Shown here: piece after piece, positions 25,593-33,786 of the stretch
How the letters are laid out: every line of letters starts with the position of its first letter
Numbering within the stretch: position 1 is the first letter of the stretch
Origin: Bacillota bacterium
GTDB lineage: Bacteria > Bacillota > Bacilli > Bu12
Direction of reading: 5' to 3'
Length of the DNA: 41,467 nucleotides
Assembly: GCA_014896485.1 (NCBI GenBank)
Contig: JADBKH010000016.1
Location: 1 to 41,467, forward strand
Program-made: the position numbers and the translations under genes
The notes under the pieces: model-generated
The model's input: only the letters and a program-made list of their open reading frames with translations
Database searches by the model: none
Told to the model about the DNA's origin: nothing

Positions 25593-25617
25593 GAATACGA
25601 ATATAGCCACGTATGTA

Positions 25618-25702
25618 TGGTGCCGAGGACGGGACTTGAACCCGTACGGTGTTACCCACACGCCCCTCAAACGTGCGCGTCTGCCTATTCCGCCACCTCG
25701 GC
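25618..25702 (-). tRNA. tRNA-Leu (anticodon GAG)
   Basis: Class II cloverleaf: acceptor GCCGAGG with CCTCGGC, discriminator A and encoded CCA (25620-25618), a long variable arm, and T-arm GGGTTCAAGTCCC. The anticodon loop TTGAGGG gives GAG, reading CUC and CUU. It has its own promoter and terminator. Confidence 0.95.
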
Positions 25703-25712
25703 AGCAAGGGGA

Positions 25713-25742
25713 AGTATAAGCTTGCAAGGACCGCTGTGTCAA
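25713..25742 (-). promoter_or_regulatory. SigmaA promoter of tRNA-Leu(GAG)
   Basis: Minus strand: perfect TTGACA (25742-25737), 18-bp spacer, TATACT (25718-25713). It sits 11 bp before the mature 5' end, typical for a tRNA gene. Confidence 0.8.
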
Positions 25743-25896
25743 TCTCATTCACCTACCATCCGCCCTTTGCAACCCGCCAACCTTCGCACGGTTGCTTCCA
25801 TGCGATGAAGATGGATATAGACACGTGTATACTGACAAAAGATACATCTTCCTTTTTACCGTTTGGAATAAGACAGTTCGATAAAGGAGGGGGCTC

Positions 25897-26934
25897 TTGA
25901 ACTCTCGTGTAGCGGCCTGGAGGACGATTCGCTTGATCCTGCTTCTCGGCGATGGAAAACCCCACCATCTCTCTGACCTTGCCAAGCGGCTCGAAGTAAG
26001 TGAGCGGACAGTCCGTCGTTATCTTGACAATCTCCCCGAGCTACCGATCACCTTAAACAAAAGTTGGGTTCAGATGGAACCCCCTGCCCCGCTGCAGGCG
26101 CTTCCACTAACGGTCGGCGAAGCGCTCGTAACCAGCCTTGCGTTGAACCAGGCCCATCTGACCGGTTTGGATCAGATCGTCTGGGATCACCAATGGGAGA
26201 GCTTGCTCACCAAACTACAAGCACTTCTGCCGCCAAAGTTAAACGAAGCATTGGAATATGCCAAACAGGCGGTGACGATACGTAGTGGACCGCGGTTGCT
26301 TCAGGCAGTACATCCTCAATTCCTAGAAATCATCCGTGATGCCATTCTGCATACCTACTGTCTGAACCTACGCTATCGGGACGCTTCGGGGGAAGAGACA
26401 CAACGTAAGGTGGAGCCGTGGGAACTGGCTTTTCATGAAGGTGGCTACTATTTGATCGGTTATTGCCACTTACGTCAAGATCAAAGAGAATTCCGCGTCG
26501 ACCGAATCTTGGAAGTGGAACCGCTTAAAGAGGAAAGCTTCCTGCTGCCAGAACAGTTTCTTCATCCTTTAGATCAATCATGGGGCGTTGAAATCGGTAG
26601 GGCCTTTGATGCGGTTTTGCTTTTTGACAAGCAGATTGCAGGCTTTATCGCAGAGCGCAAATGGCATGCTTCACAACAGATCAAGCGTCAAGAAGATGGC
26701 ACGTTGCAGTTGCACGTTCACACCAACAGCCTCATCGAATTGAAACAGTGGATCCTCAGTTTTGGATCCCACGTCTGCGTCCTGCGGCCGGTTTGGCTGC
26801 AGAAACAAATCGAAAAACAGTTGCAAGAAGCACTGGCACAGTATGCAAGACCCACTTACCGGTATGCGACCCGCCACAGCGAATCGCAGGCCTTGCAGAA
26901 ACACGAAGAGGCCATGCAACAACCGAGCTCATAA
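25897..26934 (+). CDS. WYL-domain transcriptional regulator
   Basis: 345 residues. An N-terminal HTH_11 winged helix ('HHLSDLAKRLEVSERTVRRYLDNL', quoted in part; about 25-55) is followed by a WYL domain (about 150-230, 'LNLRYRDASGEETQRKVEPW', 'GGYYLIGYCH', 'FRVDRILEVEPL') and a WCX-type C-terminal domain ('WILSFGSHVCVLRPVWL'). WYL proteins respond to nucleic acid or nucleotide ligands and control stress, repair or defence genes; no target is evident. The TTG start at 25897 is firm: AAAGGAGG lies six bases before it. A palindrome ACACGTGT at about 25820 lies in the upstream gap and may be an operator. Convergent with the lytic transglycosylase gene. Confidence 0.88.
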   Translation: MNSRVAAWRTIRLILLLGDGKPHHLSDLAKRLEVSERTVRRYLDNLPELPITLNKSWVQMEPPAPLQALPLTVGEALVTSLALNQAHLTGLDQIVWDHQWESLLTKLQALLPPKLNEALEYAKQAVTIRSGPRLLQAVHPQFLEIIRDAILHTYCLNLRYRDASGEETQRKVEPWELAFHEGGYYLIGYCHLRQDQREFRVDRILEVEPLKEESFLLPEQFLHPLDQSWGVEIGRAFDAVLLFDKQIAGFIAERKWHASQQIKRQEDGTLQLHVHTNSLIELKQWILSFGSHVCVLRPVWLQKQIEKQLQEALAQYARPTYRYATRHSESQALQKHEEAMQQPSS

Positions 26935-26989
26935 GAAAAATCCGGTTGCCCGAAAGCAGCGCCCGTTGCCGTCACCTCGCCAGACTGCT

Positions 26990-27592
26990 TTACGGCATGC
27001 CATAAAGCCAACTGTATCGATCCCAAAAGAAATAGACGCGGGAGACAAAATGCTCGGTCTCTGCATAAGGAATCTGGCTGACATGCTCGCGCGTTCCATC
27101 CCAAGTCTTGTGTGCCAACCAACGGTCGACGGTGTTTGGTCCCGCATTGTACGCAGCAAGCGCCACAGAGATGCGACCGTGGTAGCGATCGATCAGGTAA
27201 CGCAAGTACCACGAGCCCAGCTTGAGGTTATAGCTTGGCGTTGACAGTCGCTCCGGTGTCGGTGGTGGCAACCCTGCCTTGTCGGCAACCCATTGGGCCG
27301 TCTCCGGCATCAGTTGCATCAGACCGTGGGCACCTTTCTGGGAAATGCCCGTCTCTTGAAAGCTCGATTCCACTCGCACCACTGCAGCGATCAGATACGG
27401 GTCCGTCGACGCATCCGATGCAGCTTGCACGATCAGATCACGATAGGGAATGGGATAAATTTGCCGCCAAAACCACCGTGAAGAGAGCAGCAGTGCGAGC
27501 CCCACCACCACGACAACGACAGCCGCGCCCACCCCGAGCCAGCGGCGGCGCTTAGGATGCGTCCTGGACCTCTTGCCGCGCGCATTCGGCAA
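26990..27592 (-). CDS. Membrane-anchored lytic transglycosylase (SLT domain)
   Basis: Cleaves peptidoglycan to anhydro-muropeptides outside the membrane. About 200 residues: a basic N-terminus (RGKRSRTHPKRRR), one membrane helix (VVVVVVGLALLL), then a GH23 SLT domain with the catalytic Glu in 'AAVVRVESSF', 'SQKGAHGLMQLMP' and 'VALAAYNAGPNTVDRWL'. The start is uncertain: TTG at 27592 leaves 40 bp of overlap with coaE and has AAGGGTG upstream; no ATG is available. Last gene of the polA-mutM-coaE group, the same neighbourhood as in Bacillus, though the ytaF gene found there is absent. Confidence 0.88.
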   Translation of the reverse strand: MPNARGKRSRTHPKRRRWLGVGAAVVVVVVGLALLLSSRWFWRQIYPIPYRDLIVQAASDASTDPYLIAAVVRVESSFQETGISQKGAHGLMQLMPETAQWVADKAGLPPPTPERLSTPSYNLKLGSWYLRYLIDRYHGRISVALAAYNAGPNTVDRWLAHKTWDGTREHVSQIPYAETEHFVSRVYFFWDRYSWLYGMP

Positions 27593-28172
27593 GTTCCTGC
27601 CACACCCTTTCTGTCTGCGCCCGCGTCGATTGCAAGCTGCCACTGTTATCGATGACGTAATCAGCCCGTCGCCGCTTTTCATCCAGCGACATCTGGCTCT
27701 TCACCCGGGCTTCTGCCTCTGGCCGCGTCAAGCCATTACGCTGCATCAACCGGGCAATCTGCACTTCGCGTGGAACCCAGACCACCACCACTTTATGCAT
27801 CCACGCATCCATGCCAATTTCATAGAGCAGCGGCACATCAAGTAAGATGACGCGCCCAGGCTCTTGCTCCAGTTGGGCCACCCGTTCGCGTTGCAACTGT
27901 TGCACCGCCGGATGGACAATGGCGTTCAATGCCTGGCGAGCGGCATCATCCGAAAAGATACGCGCTCCCAAAGCCTTGCGGTTGAGCTGCCCATCGGCCA
28001 AGAGGATCTCTCGTCCGAAATAGGCGACGATCGCATCATATGCCAACCCTCCCGGAGCTTCGACTTCGCGCACGAGCGCATCGGCATCAATGAGCACCGC
28101 ACCCAGTTCGACCAGCCATTGCGCCACCGTACTCTTACCGCTGGCAATGCCTCCTGTTAACCCAACTCGCAT
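27552..28172 (-). CDS. coaE: Dephospho-CoA kinase
   Basis: Last step of coenzyme A synthesis: ATP-dependent phosphorylation of dephospho-CoA. It is 206 residues, with P-loop 'GLTGGIASGKST' at the N-terminus, 'LIDADALVREV', and 'LLDVPLLYEIGM' with the CoA-binding region. The longer open frame (to 28220) overlaps mutM; ATG at 28172 with GGGAG eight bases upstream gives the family start MRVGLTGG. It lies 13 bp after mutM and overlaps the transglycosylase gene at its end. Confidence 0.94.
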   Translation of the reverse strand: MRVGLTGGIASGKSTVAQWLVELGAVLIDADALVREVEAPGGLAYDAIVAYFGREILLADGQLNRKALGARIFSDDAARQALNAIVHPAVQQLQRERVAQLEQEPGRVILLDVPLLYEIGMDAWMHKVVVVWVPREVQIARLMQRNGLTRPEAEARVKSQMSLDEKRRRADYVIDNSGSLQSTRAQTERVWQELAECARQEVQDAS

Positions 28173-28185
28173 CTGATCCACTCCC

Positions 28186-29049
28186 TTAAGGGGATAGACG
28201 TCCCTCGTATGGCCCAGCAATCTTCACGGATGTGCGCAAGCGCTGGCATTGCGGACAGAAAGAGGTGCCCCGCCCGGCTATCTTGGCTTTCACAATTGGC
28301 GTTTTGCACCGTTCACAGGGTTCTCCCTGGCGTCCATAGACGTGACAATGCAATTGAAATTGCCCGGCATGTCCAAGCATATCGACAAAACTGCGCACCG
28401 TCGATCCCCCGCACGCGATCGCTTCGTGTAACGTTTCCTGCAACCCCTCATAAAGGGAACGACGTTCGGGCTCACTGAGCCGATCTGCAGGGCACGACGG
28501 ATGCACCCGTGCACGCCAGAGCGCTTCATCTGCATAAATATTTCCGACGCCTGCAAGAACATGCTGATCTAAAAGCAATGCCTTCACCTGGCGTGGACGC
28601 TGGAAACGGGTGGCAAAGTCCTCATAGGAAAGATCCAGCGCGTCCGGACCCAATCCCGCTAAAAAAGGCGCAGATGCTGCTTGCCCTGCCTCGAGTAAAT
28701 CCATCGTACCGAATTTACGCACATCACGGTACCGCAATTGGGAACCGCCATTGAGCGTAAATAGAAGGTGTGTATACCCATCGAGCGGCGCACGTGCATC
28801 AAAGAGACCAAAACGCCCTTCCATCCGAAGGTGGGTCACAAGTTCCCACTTTCCCAATTGGAAAAGCAGGTACTTCCCTCGGCGCCAGATCTCACCGAAC
28901 CGACTTCCTACGATTCGTTTTTCAAAAGCAGCAACCTCTGGCTGCCGCACAATACGTGGAGTCAAGACATGACAGGCAACAATCTCTTTACCGGGAAGCA
29001 CCTGCAGCAACTGCTGGCGCACGATTTCCACCTCAGGCAGCTCTGGCAC
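28186..29049 (-). CDS. mutM: Formamidopyrimidine-DNA glycosylase
   Basis: Removes 8-oxoguanine and formamidopyrimidines and nicks the abasic site. It is 287 residues: catalytic N-terminal Pro-Glu 'PELPEVEIVRQQL', 'RRGKYLLFQL' with the conserved lysine, the H2TH region 'LLDQHVLAGVGNIYADEAL', and a C-terminal zinc finger with CxxC (CERC) and CxxC (CPQC). GTG at 29049 with AAAGGAG about nine bases upstream; 14 bp after polA. Intact. Confidence 0.96.
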   Translation of the reverse strand: MPELPEVEIVRQQLLQVLPGKEIVACHVLTPRIVRQPEVAAFEKRIVGSRFGEIWRRGKYLLFQLGKWELVTHLRMEGRFGLFDARAPLDGYTHLLFTLNGGSQLRYRDVRKFGTMDLLEAGQAASAPFLAGLGPDALDLSYEDFATRFQRPRQVKALLLDQHVLAGVGNIYADEALWRARVHPSCPADRLSEPERRSLYEGLQETLHEAIACGGSTVRSFVDMLGHAGQFQLHCHVYGRQGEPCERCKTPIVKAKIAGRGTSFCPQCQRLRTSVKIAGPYEGRLSP

Positions 29050-29063
29050 CTATCCTTGCTCCT

Positions 29064-31778
29064 TTATTTGGCATCATACCAGGTGTCTCCGACATGAATA
29101 TCGACGACCAGCGGAACTCGGAGGGGAAAAACGTGCTCCATGACCTCTTGTACCATGCCCCGCAGCTGTTCTTCCTCTGACTTTGGAAACTCAAAAACCA
29201 ACTCGTCATGGATCTGCAACAGCATTCTTGACTGAAACTGCTCTTGCTGCAGCCGACGGCTGACTTCGATCATCGCCTTTTTGATAATGTCGGCCGCCGA
29301 GCCCTGGATAGGGGTGTTCATCGCTGTGCGTTCTGCAAAACTGCGCGCATTGTAGTTGGAAGAACGTATCTCCGGGAGATAACGCCTGCGGTTGAGCAGC
29401 GTGGTAACGTAGCCCTTTTCACGTGCCATCTCCACCGCATGATCCAAGTAAGCCTTCACTCCCGAAAAGCGTTCGAAATAGGCCGCAATAAAACTTGCAG
29501 CTTCTTTGCGGGAGATGCCGAGGCGCTCTGAGAGTCCGTAATCGCTGATGCCATAGACAATCCCAAAGTTAACGGTCTTGGCGTGCCTGCGCATCTCTGG
29601 AGTCACTTCTTCTTTTTTGACGCCAAAAAGCGCTGCGGCCGTCTCCGCATGGATATCCTCACCTTCGACAAAGGCACGGATCATGCGCTCGTCTTGGGAG
29701 AGATGGGCCAAAACGCGCAATTCGATCTGCGAGTAATCACTGGAGAGGATACGCCATCCCGGCTGTGAAGCCACGAAAGCCGCCCGTAAGCGTCGACCTT
29801 CCTCCAAGCGGATCGGAATGTTTTGAAGGTTGGGATCGCTGGAAGAAAGCCGCCCCGTCGCCGTCAGTGCCTGATGAAAACGCGTATGGATTTTATGGGT
29901 CTCCGGCTTAATAACTGCGAGTAAGCCATCGATATAGGTGGACCGCAGTTTTTCGATGGTTCGATAATCCAAGATCATTTGCACGACGGGATGCTGCGGT
30001 GCAAGTTTTTCCAAGACCTCCGCACTGGTCGAATAGCCCGTTTTGGTCTTTTTGATCGGAGTCAGTCCGAGCTTTTCAAAAAGGATCTCGCCCAATTGCT
30101 TGGGAGAATTAAGGTTGAATGACGTACCCACTGTATCGTAGATTTTTTGGGTAATTGCGGCAATGCGATCTTCCAACTCTGCACCGATCGCCTTCAGTCG
30201 CTCCACATCCACAGCGATGCCGTTGAGCTCCATCGTCGTCAGCACGCCGACCAAGGGCAACTCCACCTCACGGTAGAGCGATTCCAGTGCGTCTTTCCGT
30301 AAACGCGGCAGCAAGACGTCCAGGAGTGCCAACATCGCCCGGGCCTGCGCAGCGCTCCACTGAGCCAGATCTTCAACACGGCTGTTTTGCCGCGGATACA
30401 ACTGGGCGATCCCTTCCGGTGTGGAAGTCAAATAGGTCTTGCACAGCTCCTGCAGATGTTGCTCGCCATCAGTCGGATTGATCAGGTATCCTGCCAAAAG
30501 CAGATCCTCAGACGGTTCAAAGGGCGTTACCCCTTCACGGCGCAAGCGTACCATCGTGCGCTTGGCATCAAAAAATAGGGTGCCTCCCTGTGACAACTTT
30601 TTTCCGATAGCTGCCTTCCCCTCCTGGGAAAACAGCACATCGGCTGGGAAGAAGAATCCCTGTGTACCATCGGCAATTCCTAGCCCCAAGAAAGGCCCGT
30701 CGTAATAGTTGGCATCGCAGAAAGCCGGAATCACCGCTACCGGTGCCTGCAACTGGTCCAAGGCCTCGGCAATCTGTGCTGCTTCCGCGATCACCTTCAA
30801 CGCACGCACATCCTCCAGCTGTTCCGATGCTTCCTTCGGTTCGTCAAAAATTTCATTAGGTAAACTTTCCAATCGTTGTAACAGCGCATTGAGCTCGTAC
30901 TTGCGCAAAAAAGAGGTGACTGCTTCACGGTCGAAAGAATGGAGTTCCAGCTGCTCCCAAGAAAGTTCCAAGGGCACGTCACAGTCGATTGTGGCAAGTT
31001 GTCGGGAGAGACGTGCACTTTCTTTGTTTTCTTTTAGACGCTGACGCAGTTTTGGGCCGTCCACATCGTCGATATGCGCCAACACACCCTCGACGTCACC
31101 AAACTGATGCAGCAATTTGAGCGCTGTCTTTTCACCGACCCCAGGCACCCCAGGAATGTTGTCGGAACTATCCCCCATTAAACCTTTCAGCTCCACAATC
31201 CCAGACGGTGGCAATCCATATTCATCCAAAATCGCGTGGACGTCGTAGCGCTTCACATCGGTAACACCCTTGCGCGTAAGCAGAACCGTAACCGCATCGT
31301 TCACGAGTTGCAACAGATCGCGATCGCCGGTATAAATCGTGACTTCAAATCCTTCCGCAGCGCCCCGAAGCGCCAAGGTACCGATGATGTCGTCCGCTTC
31401 GAAGTTCGGCAGCTCCGTGTGGGCGATGCCAAAGGCATCCAGCATCTCTTTGATGAGAGGCAACTGCTCCGAAAGCTCTTGAGGTGTCTTTTGCCGCGTT
31501 CCTTTGTATGCAGCATACTGCTTGGTCCGAAACGTCTCTTTACCTGCATCAAAAGCAACCAGCAAATGCGTCGGCCGCACCTCACCCAGCAGTTTGAAAA
31601 GCATGAGTCCGAATCCGTACAACCCATTCGTATACTGGCCACTACGGGTTGAAAGGAGGGGCAACGCGTAGAAAGCCCGGTTGGCCACGCTGTTGCCATC
31701 GACCAAGACCAAATGGCCCTGGTGAGTTGGCTGCCTTTTTCGTCCCGAGGCATTTCTCTGCTTCTGCTCAGCCGCCAT
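29064..31778 (-). CDS. polA: DNA polymerase I, proofreading site lost
   Basis: Okazaki-fragment processing and repair polymerase, 904 residues. A basic 20-residue extension precedes the 5'-nuclease domain ('LVLVDGNSVANRAFYALP', 'EADDIIGTLA', helix-hairpin-helix 'DNIPGVPGVGEKTA'). The middle domain (about 330-490) has the 3'-5' exonuclease fold but lacks the acidic D-x-E and other metal ligands, so it should not proofread, like the Geobacillus enzyme. The polymerase domain has motif A 'LSSDYSQIELRVLAHLS', motif B 'RRHAKTVNFGIVYGISDYGL' (in part) and motif C 'LQIHDELVFE'. ATG at 31778. It leads mutM and coaE and follows the gamma-carbonic anhydrase gene by 9 bp. Confidence 0.97.
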   Translation of the reverse strand: MAAEQKQRNASGRKRQPTHQGHLVLVDGNSVANRAFYALPLLSTRSGQYTNGLYGFGLMLFKLLGEVRPTHLLVAFDAGKETFRTKQYAAYKGTRQKTPQELSEQLPLIKEMLDAFGIAHTELPNFEADDIIGTLALRGAAEGFEVTIYTGDRDLLQLVNDAVTVLLTRKGVTDVKRYDVHAILDEYGLPPSGIVELKGLMGDSSDNIPGVPGVGEKTALKLLHQFGDVEGVLAHIDDVDGPKLRQRLKENKESARLSRQLATIDCDVPLELSWEQLELHSFDREAVTSFLRKYELNALLQRLESLPNEIFDEPKEASEQLEDVRALKVIAEAAQIAEALDQLQAPVAVIPAFCDANYYDGPFLGLGIADGTQGFFFPADVLFSQEGKAAIGKKLSQGGTLFFDAKRTMVRLRREGVTPFEPSEDLLLAGYLINPTDGEQHLQELCKTYLTSTPEGIAQLYPRQNSRVEDLAQWSAAQARAMLALLDVLLPRLRKDALESLYREVELPLVGVLTTMELNGIAVDVERLKAIGAELEDRIAAITQKIYDTVGTSFNLNSPKQLGEILFEKLGLTPIKKTKTGYSTSAEVLEKLAPQHPVVQMILDYRTIEKLRSTYIDGLLAVIKPETHKIHTRFHQALTATGRLSSSDPNLQNIPIRLEEGRRLRAAFVASQPGWRILSSDYSQIELRVLAHLSQDERMIRAFVEGEDIHAETAAALFGVKKEEVTPEMRRHAKTVNFGIVYGISDYGLSERLGISRKEAASFIAAYFERFSGVKAYLDHAVEMAREKGYVTTLLNRRRYLPEIRSSNYNARSFAERTAMNTPIQGSAADIIKKAMIEVSRRLQQEQFQSRMLLQIHDELVFEFPKSEEEQLRGMVQEVMEHVFPLRVPLVVDIHVGDTWYDAK

Positions 31779-31787
31779 CTTTCGCCT

Positions 31788-32315
31788 CTATTCTGCCTCC
31801 TCTGCTGTGGCTTGCCGAGCCTGTGCTGCCAACCGTTCGTACTCTGCTGCCCCAGCATCGATTTTGGCAACTTCTTCAGCACTCAACGGACGAATCACCT
31901 TTGCAGGAACGCCCAAAACCAAGGTACGGGGCGGAACCTTCATCCCTTCGGGGACCAAGGCTCCAGCCCCAACCATCGCATGCTCGCCAATCGTCGCACC
32001 ATTGAGTAAAATGGCGCCCATGCCGATGAGCGCACCATCCTCTACCGTCGCCCCATGGACGATAGCAGCATGCCCAATGGTCACATGTTCCCCAATCGTG
32101 ACGGGATAACCTGGGTCTGTATGGAAAACCGCGTTATCCTGTACGTTGGAAGCCCGGCCAAGGACAATGCGGTCCAAATCGGCACGTAGGACTGCATTAT
32201 ACCAGACGCTTGCTCCTTCCCCTATCTGGACGTCCCCAATTAGCCGTGCACCATCGGCCACAAAACTACTTTGGGCCACCTTTGGTTCTTTATCGCCCAC
32301 TGCATAACGATTCAA
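31788..32315 (-). CDS. Gamma-carbonic-anhydrase-family hexapeptide protein
   Basis: 175 residues, left-handed beta-helix made from hexapeptide repeats ('IGDVQIGEGASVWYNAVLRAD', in part). The three zinc-ligand histidines are in place: one in 'DNAVFHTD' and two in 'TIGHAAIVHG'. Family members (YrdA, PaaY, CaiE) bind zinc; some hydrate CO2, others have no proven activity. A short helical tail follows. TTG at 32315 is the only fitting start, with GGGGG six bases upstream. It is the first gene before polA and probably co-transcribed with it. Confidence 0.88.
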   Translation of the reverse strand: MNRYAVGDKEPKVAQSSFVADGARLIGDVQIGEGASVWYNAVLRADLDRIVLGRASNVQDNAVFHTDPGYPVTIGEHVTIGHAAIVHGATVEDGALIGMGAILLNGATIGEHAMVGAGALVPEGMKVPPRTLVLGVPAKVIRPLSAEEVAKIDAGAAEYERLAAQARQATAEEAE

Positions 32316-32410
32316 TTTCAGCCCCCACCCTCACCATACCGCAGCTTTGCTGTCATTGTAGTCAATCCCATCGACAAGCACCAACCAAGTGATTAGGCTC
32401 TTCCTACAAC

Positions 32411-32460
32411 GCAAAATACTCCCCATCGCAGCTTTATTCCTTCTGCCTGCGATAGGGAGC
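32411..32460 (-). terminator. Terminator after the lipoprotein gene
   Basis: Arms at 32419-32431 and 32447-32459 (CTCCCTATCGCAG with a near-perfect partner) around a 15-nt loop; on the minus strand it is followed by TATTTTG. It ends the lipoprotein transcript in the 186-bp gap before the gamma-carbonic anhydrase gene. Confidence 0.75.
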
Positions 32461-32501
32461 TAGAAAGGTGCTCTGCACAACTCCCCTTCCCATCACGACG
32501 G

Positions 32502-33059
32502 TTACTTTGTCAAATCGATCACGGCTTGACCAAACCCAACAATATTGGGTTCAAAGAGCAACTGCAGTCCCTTGGCAGTCTTGGGGATCTCAAAGGCAAG
32601 TTCTCCCCGCATCTTGTCGCCTGGTGCCAATTCCCCATCCAACTGACCCTTGGCGTCTGAGACGAAGGTGATACTGTACTTATACCCCTCGCTGTCTTTC
32701 AGCGAAAACATCGCCAAGGAACTGATCGCTTCACTTTTTTGCCCGGTATTTTCGAGGGTAGCATTGACAATTTCGTAAACATGCCCCGATTGCGGCTGGT
32801 CAAACTCGCTGCCACTGCTCTGTCGCGCACTGTTTACGGTCAAGACAAGATCGCCCATCTTGACGTGATCGCCGATAGCAAAGTGCTTCGGAGTCTGCTG
32901 CTGAACCGTTGGTGAAGATGCTGGTTTCTCCTGTTGTGTGCTTGAAGAGACACCATTGACGGATACGGGAGTCGTGGTGGATCCACAGCCGACCAGCAAT
33001 CCGGCAGCCAAAAGCAGTGCCGAAACACCCGCAAGGTAGAAGCGCCGATGATCTCCCAT
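32502..33059 (-). CDS. DUF4352-type lipoprotein
   Basis: 185 residues. A lipoprotein signal peptide with basic n-region and lipobox LLVGC (Cys25) precedes a Ser/Thr/Gln-rich linker (about 26-60) and an immunoglobulin-like DUF4352 domain ('DLVLTVNSARQSSGSEF', 'VYEIVNATLENTGQKSEAIS', 'LAPGDKMRGELAFEIPK'). This domain is common in extracytoplasmic Firmicutes proteins; function unknown. ATG at 33059. It stands alone between terminators; a long inverted repeat lies 45 bp upstream. Confidence 0.85.
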   Translation of the reverse strand: MGDHRRFYLAGVSALLLAAGLLVGCGSTTTPVSVNGVSSSTQQEKPASSPTVQQQTPKHFAIGDHVKMGDLVLTVNSARQSSGSEFDQPQSGHVYEIVNATLENTGQKSEAISSLAMFSLKDSEGYKYSITFVSDAKGQLDGELAPGDKMRGELAFEIPKTAKGLQLLFEPNIVGFGQAVIDLTK

Positions 33060-33103
33060 ACAACTTCACATCCCTTCGTCTTTCCTACCGACGAAGATAG
33101 ACC

Positions 33104-33133
33104 AGGCGTGTGACAACGTATTGTCACACGCCT
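33104..33133. repeat. Perfect inverted repeat upstream of the lipoprotein gene
   Basis: AGGCGTGTGACAA (33104-33116) and its exact complement (33121-33133) around CGTA. No T run follows on either strand, so it is not an ordinary terminator. It lies between the lipoprotein start and the tRNA promoter. Confidence 0.85.
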
Positions 33134-33159
33134 CAACGGTTACGGAACGGCTTCTCGAG

Positions 33160-33189
33160 TTGACAGCAGACCCTTCAGGCTGGTATTCT
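33160..33189 (+). promoter_or_regulatory. SigmaA promoter of tRNA-Leu(CAA)
   Basis: TTGACA (33160-33165), 18-bp spacer, TATTCT (33184-33189), 14 bp before the mature tRNA. Confidence 0.75.
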
Positions 33190-33202
33190 TGCCTACACGT
33201 GA

Positions 33203-33288
33203 GCCGAAGTGGCGGAATCGGCAGACGCGCGCGACTCAAAATCGCGTGGGTAACTCCCGTGTGGGTTCGAGTCCCACCTTCGGCACCA
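33203..33288 (+). tRNA. tRNA-Leu (anticodon CAA)
   Basis: Acceptor GCCGAAG pairs with CTTCGGC, discriminator A, encoded CCA. Class II long variable arm, T-arm GGGTTCGAGTCCC. Anticodon loop CTCAAAA gives CAA, reading UUG. Terminator 38 bp downstream. Confidence 0.95.
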
Positions 33289-33326
33289 TAAATGTGTTGC
33301 TTTTCGATCTTTTTCAGCTTGACCAT

Positions 33327-33374
33327 AGGGATCACGGACAGCTTCAGGTTGCATCCGTGATCCCTGTGGTTTTT
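33327..33374 (+). terminator. Terminator after tRNA-Leu(CAA)
   Basis: Perfect 12-bp arms AGGGATCACGGA (33327-33338) and TCCGTGATCCCT (33354-33365), then GTGGTTTTT. Confidence 0.85.
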
Positions 33375-33421
33375 GAGATTCGAGCAATCCCAGGTACGCC
33401 CAACTCACTGCGGAAGGTTGA

Positions 33422-33757
33422 TCAATACTGGGTCCGCGCCGCGTATACGATACTGATAAAGAAAAGCACGATAACCAGCCATTCGGTCCAATTGGTCAGT
33501 TGAGTCCCTGCCTGGTGTAGAAACGGTACCAAGCGCTGCAAGGGAGCGGGGTGTTCCCCTTCTTGCTGTACCTGCTTGGCCTCCTCTTCGAAAGAAGACG
33601 ATTTTTCCCGTAATGTACCGATAGTTTGCTCCTCCTCCGATGCTTCCTCCGTTTCGCGGATACGTGTTACGGCTTGCTGAATGGTTTGTCGTACCGCGTG
33701 AAGCTGTTGCAATGTGGTGCGCATTTCGTCCAACACATCGACCACCGCATCGCTCAA
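33422..33757 (-). CDS. Small coiled-coil protein with C-terminal membrane helix
   Basis: 111 residues, no family recognised. Residues 1-75 are a charged helix rich in Glu and Gln, likely coiled coil ('MRTTLQQLHAVRQTIQQAV'); residues about 90-107 (WLVIVLFFISIVYAA) form one C-terminal membrane helix, giving a tail-anchored layout with the coiled coil in the cytosol. TTG at 33757 is well supported by AAAAGGAGGG six bases upstream. It follows btuD by 29 bp and may be the last gene of the B12-controlled transcript. A role in vitamin uptake is not implied by sequence. Confidence 0.7.
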   Translation of the reverse strand: MSDAVVDVLDEMRTTLQQLHAVRQTIQQAVTRIRETEEASEEEQTIGTLREKSSSFEEEAKQVQQEGEHPAPLQRLVPFLHQAGTQLTNWTEWLVIVLFFISIVYAARTQY

Positions 33758-33786
33758 GAGAATCCCTCCTTTTACTTTTCCACTTT

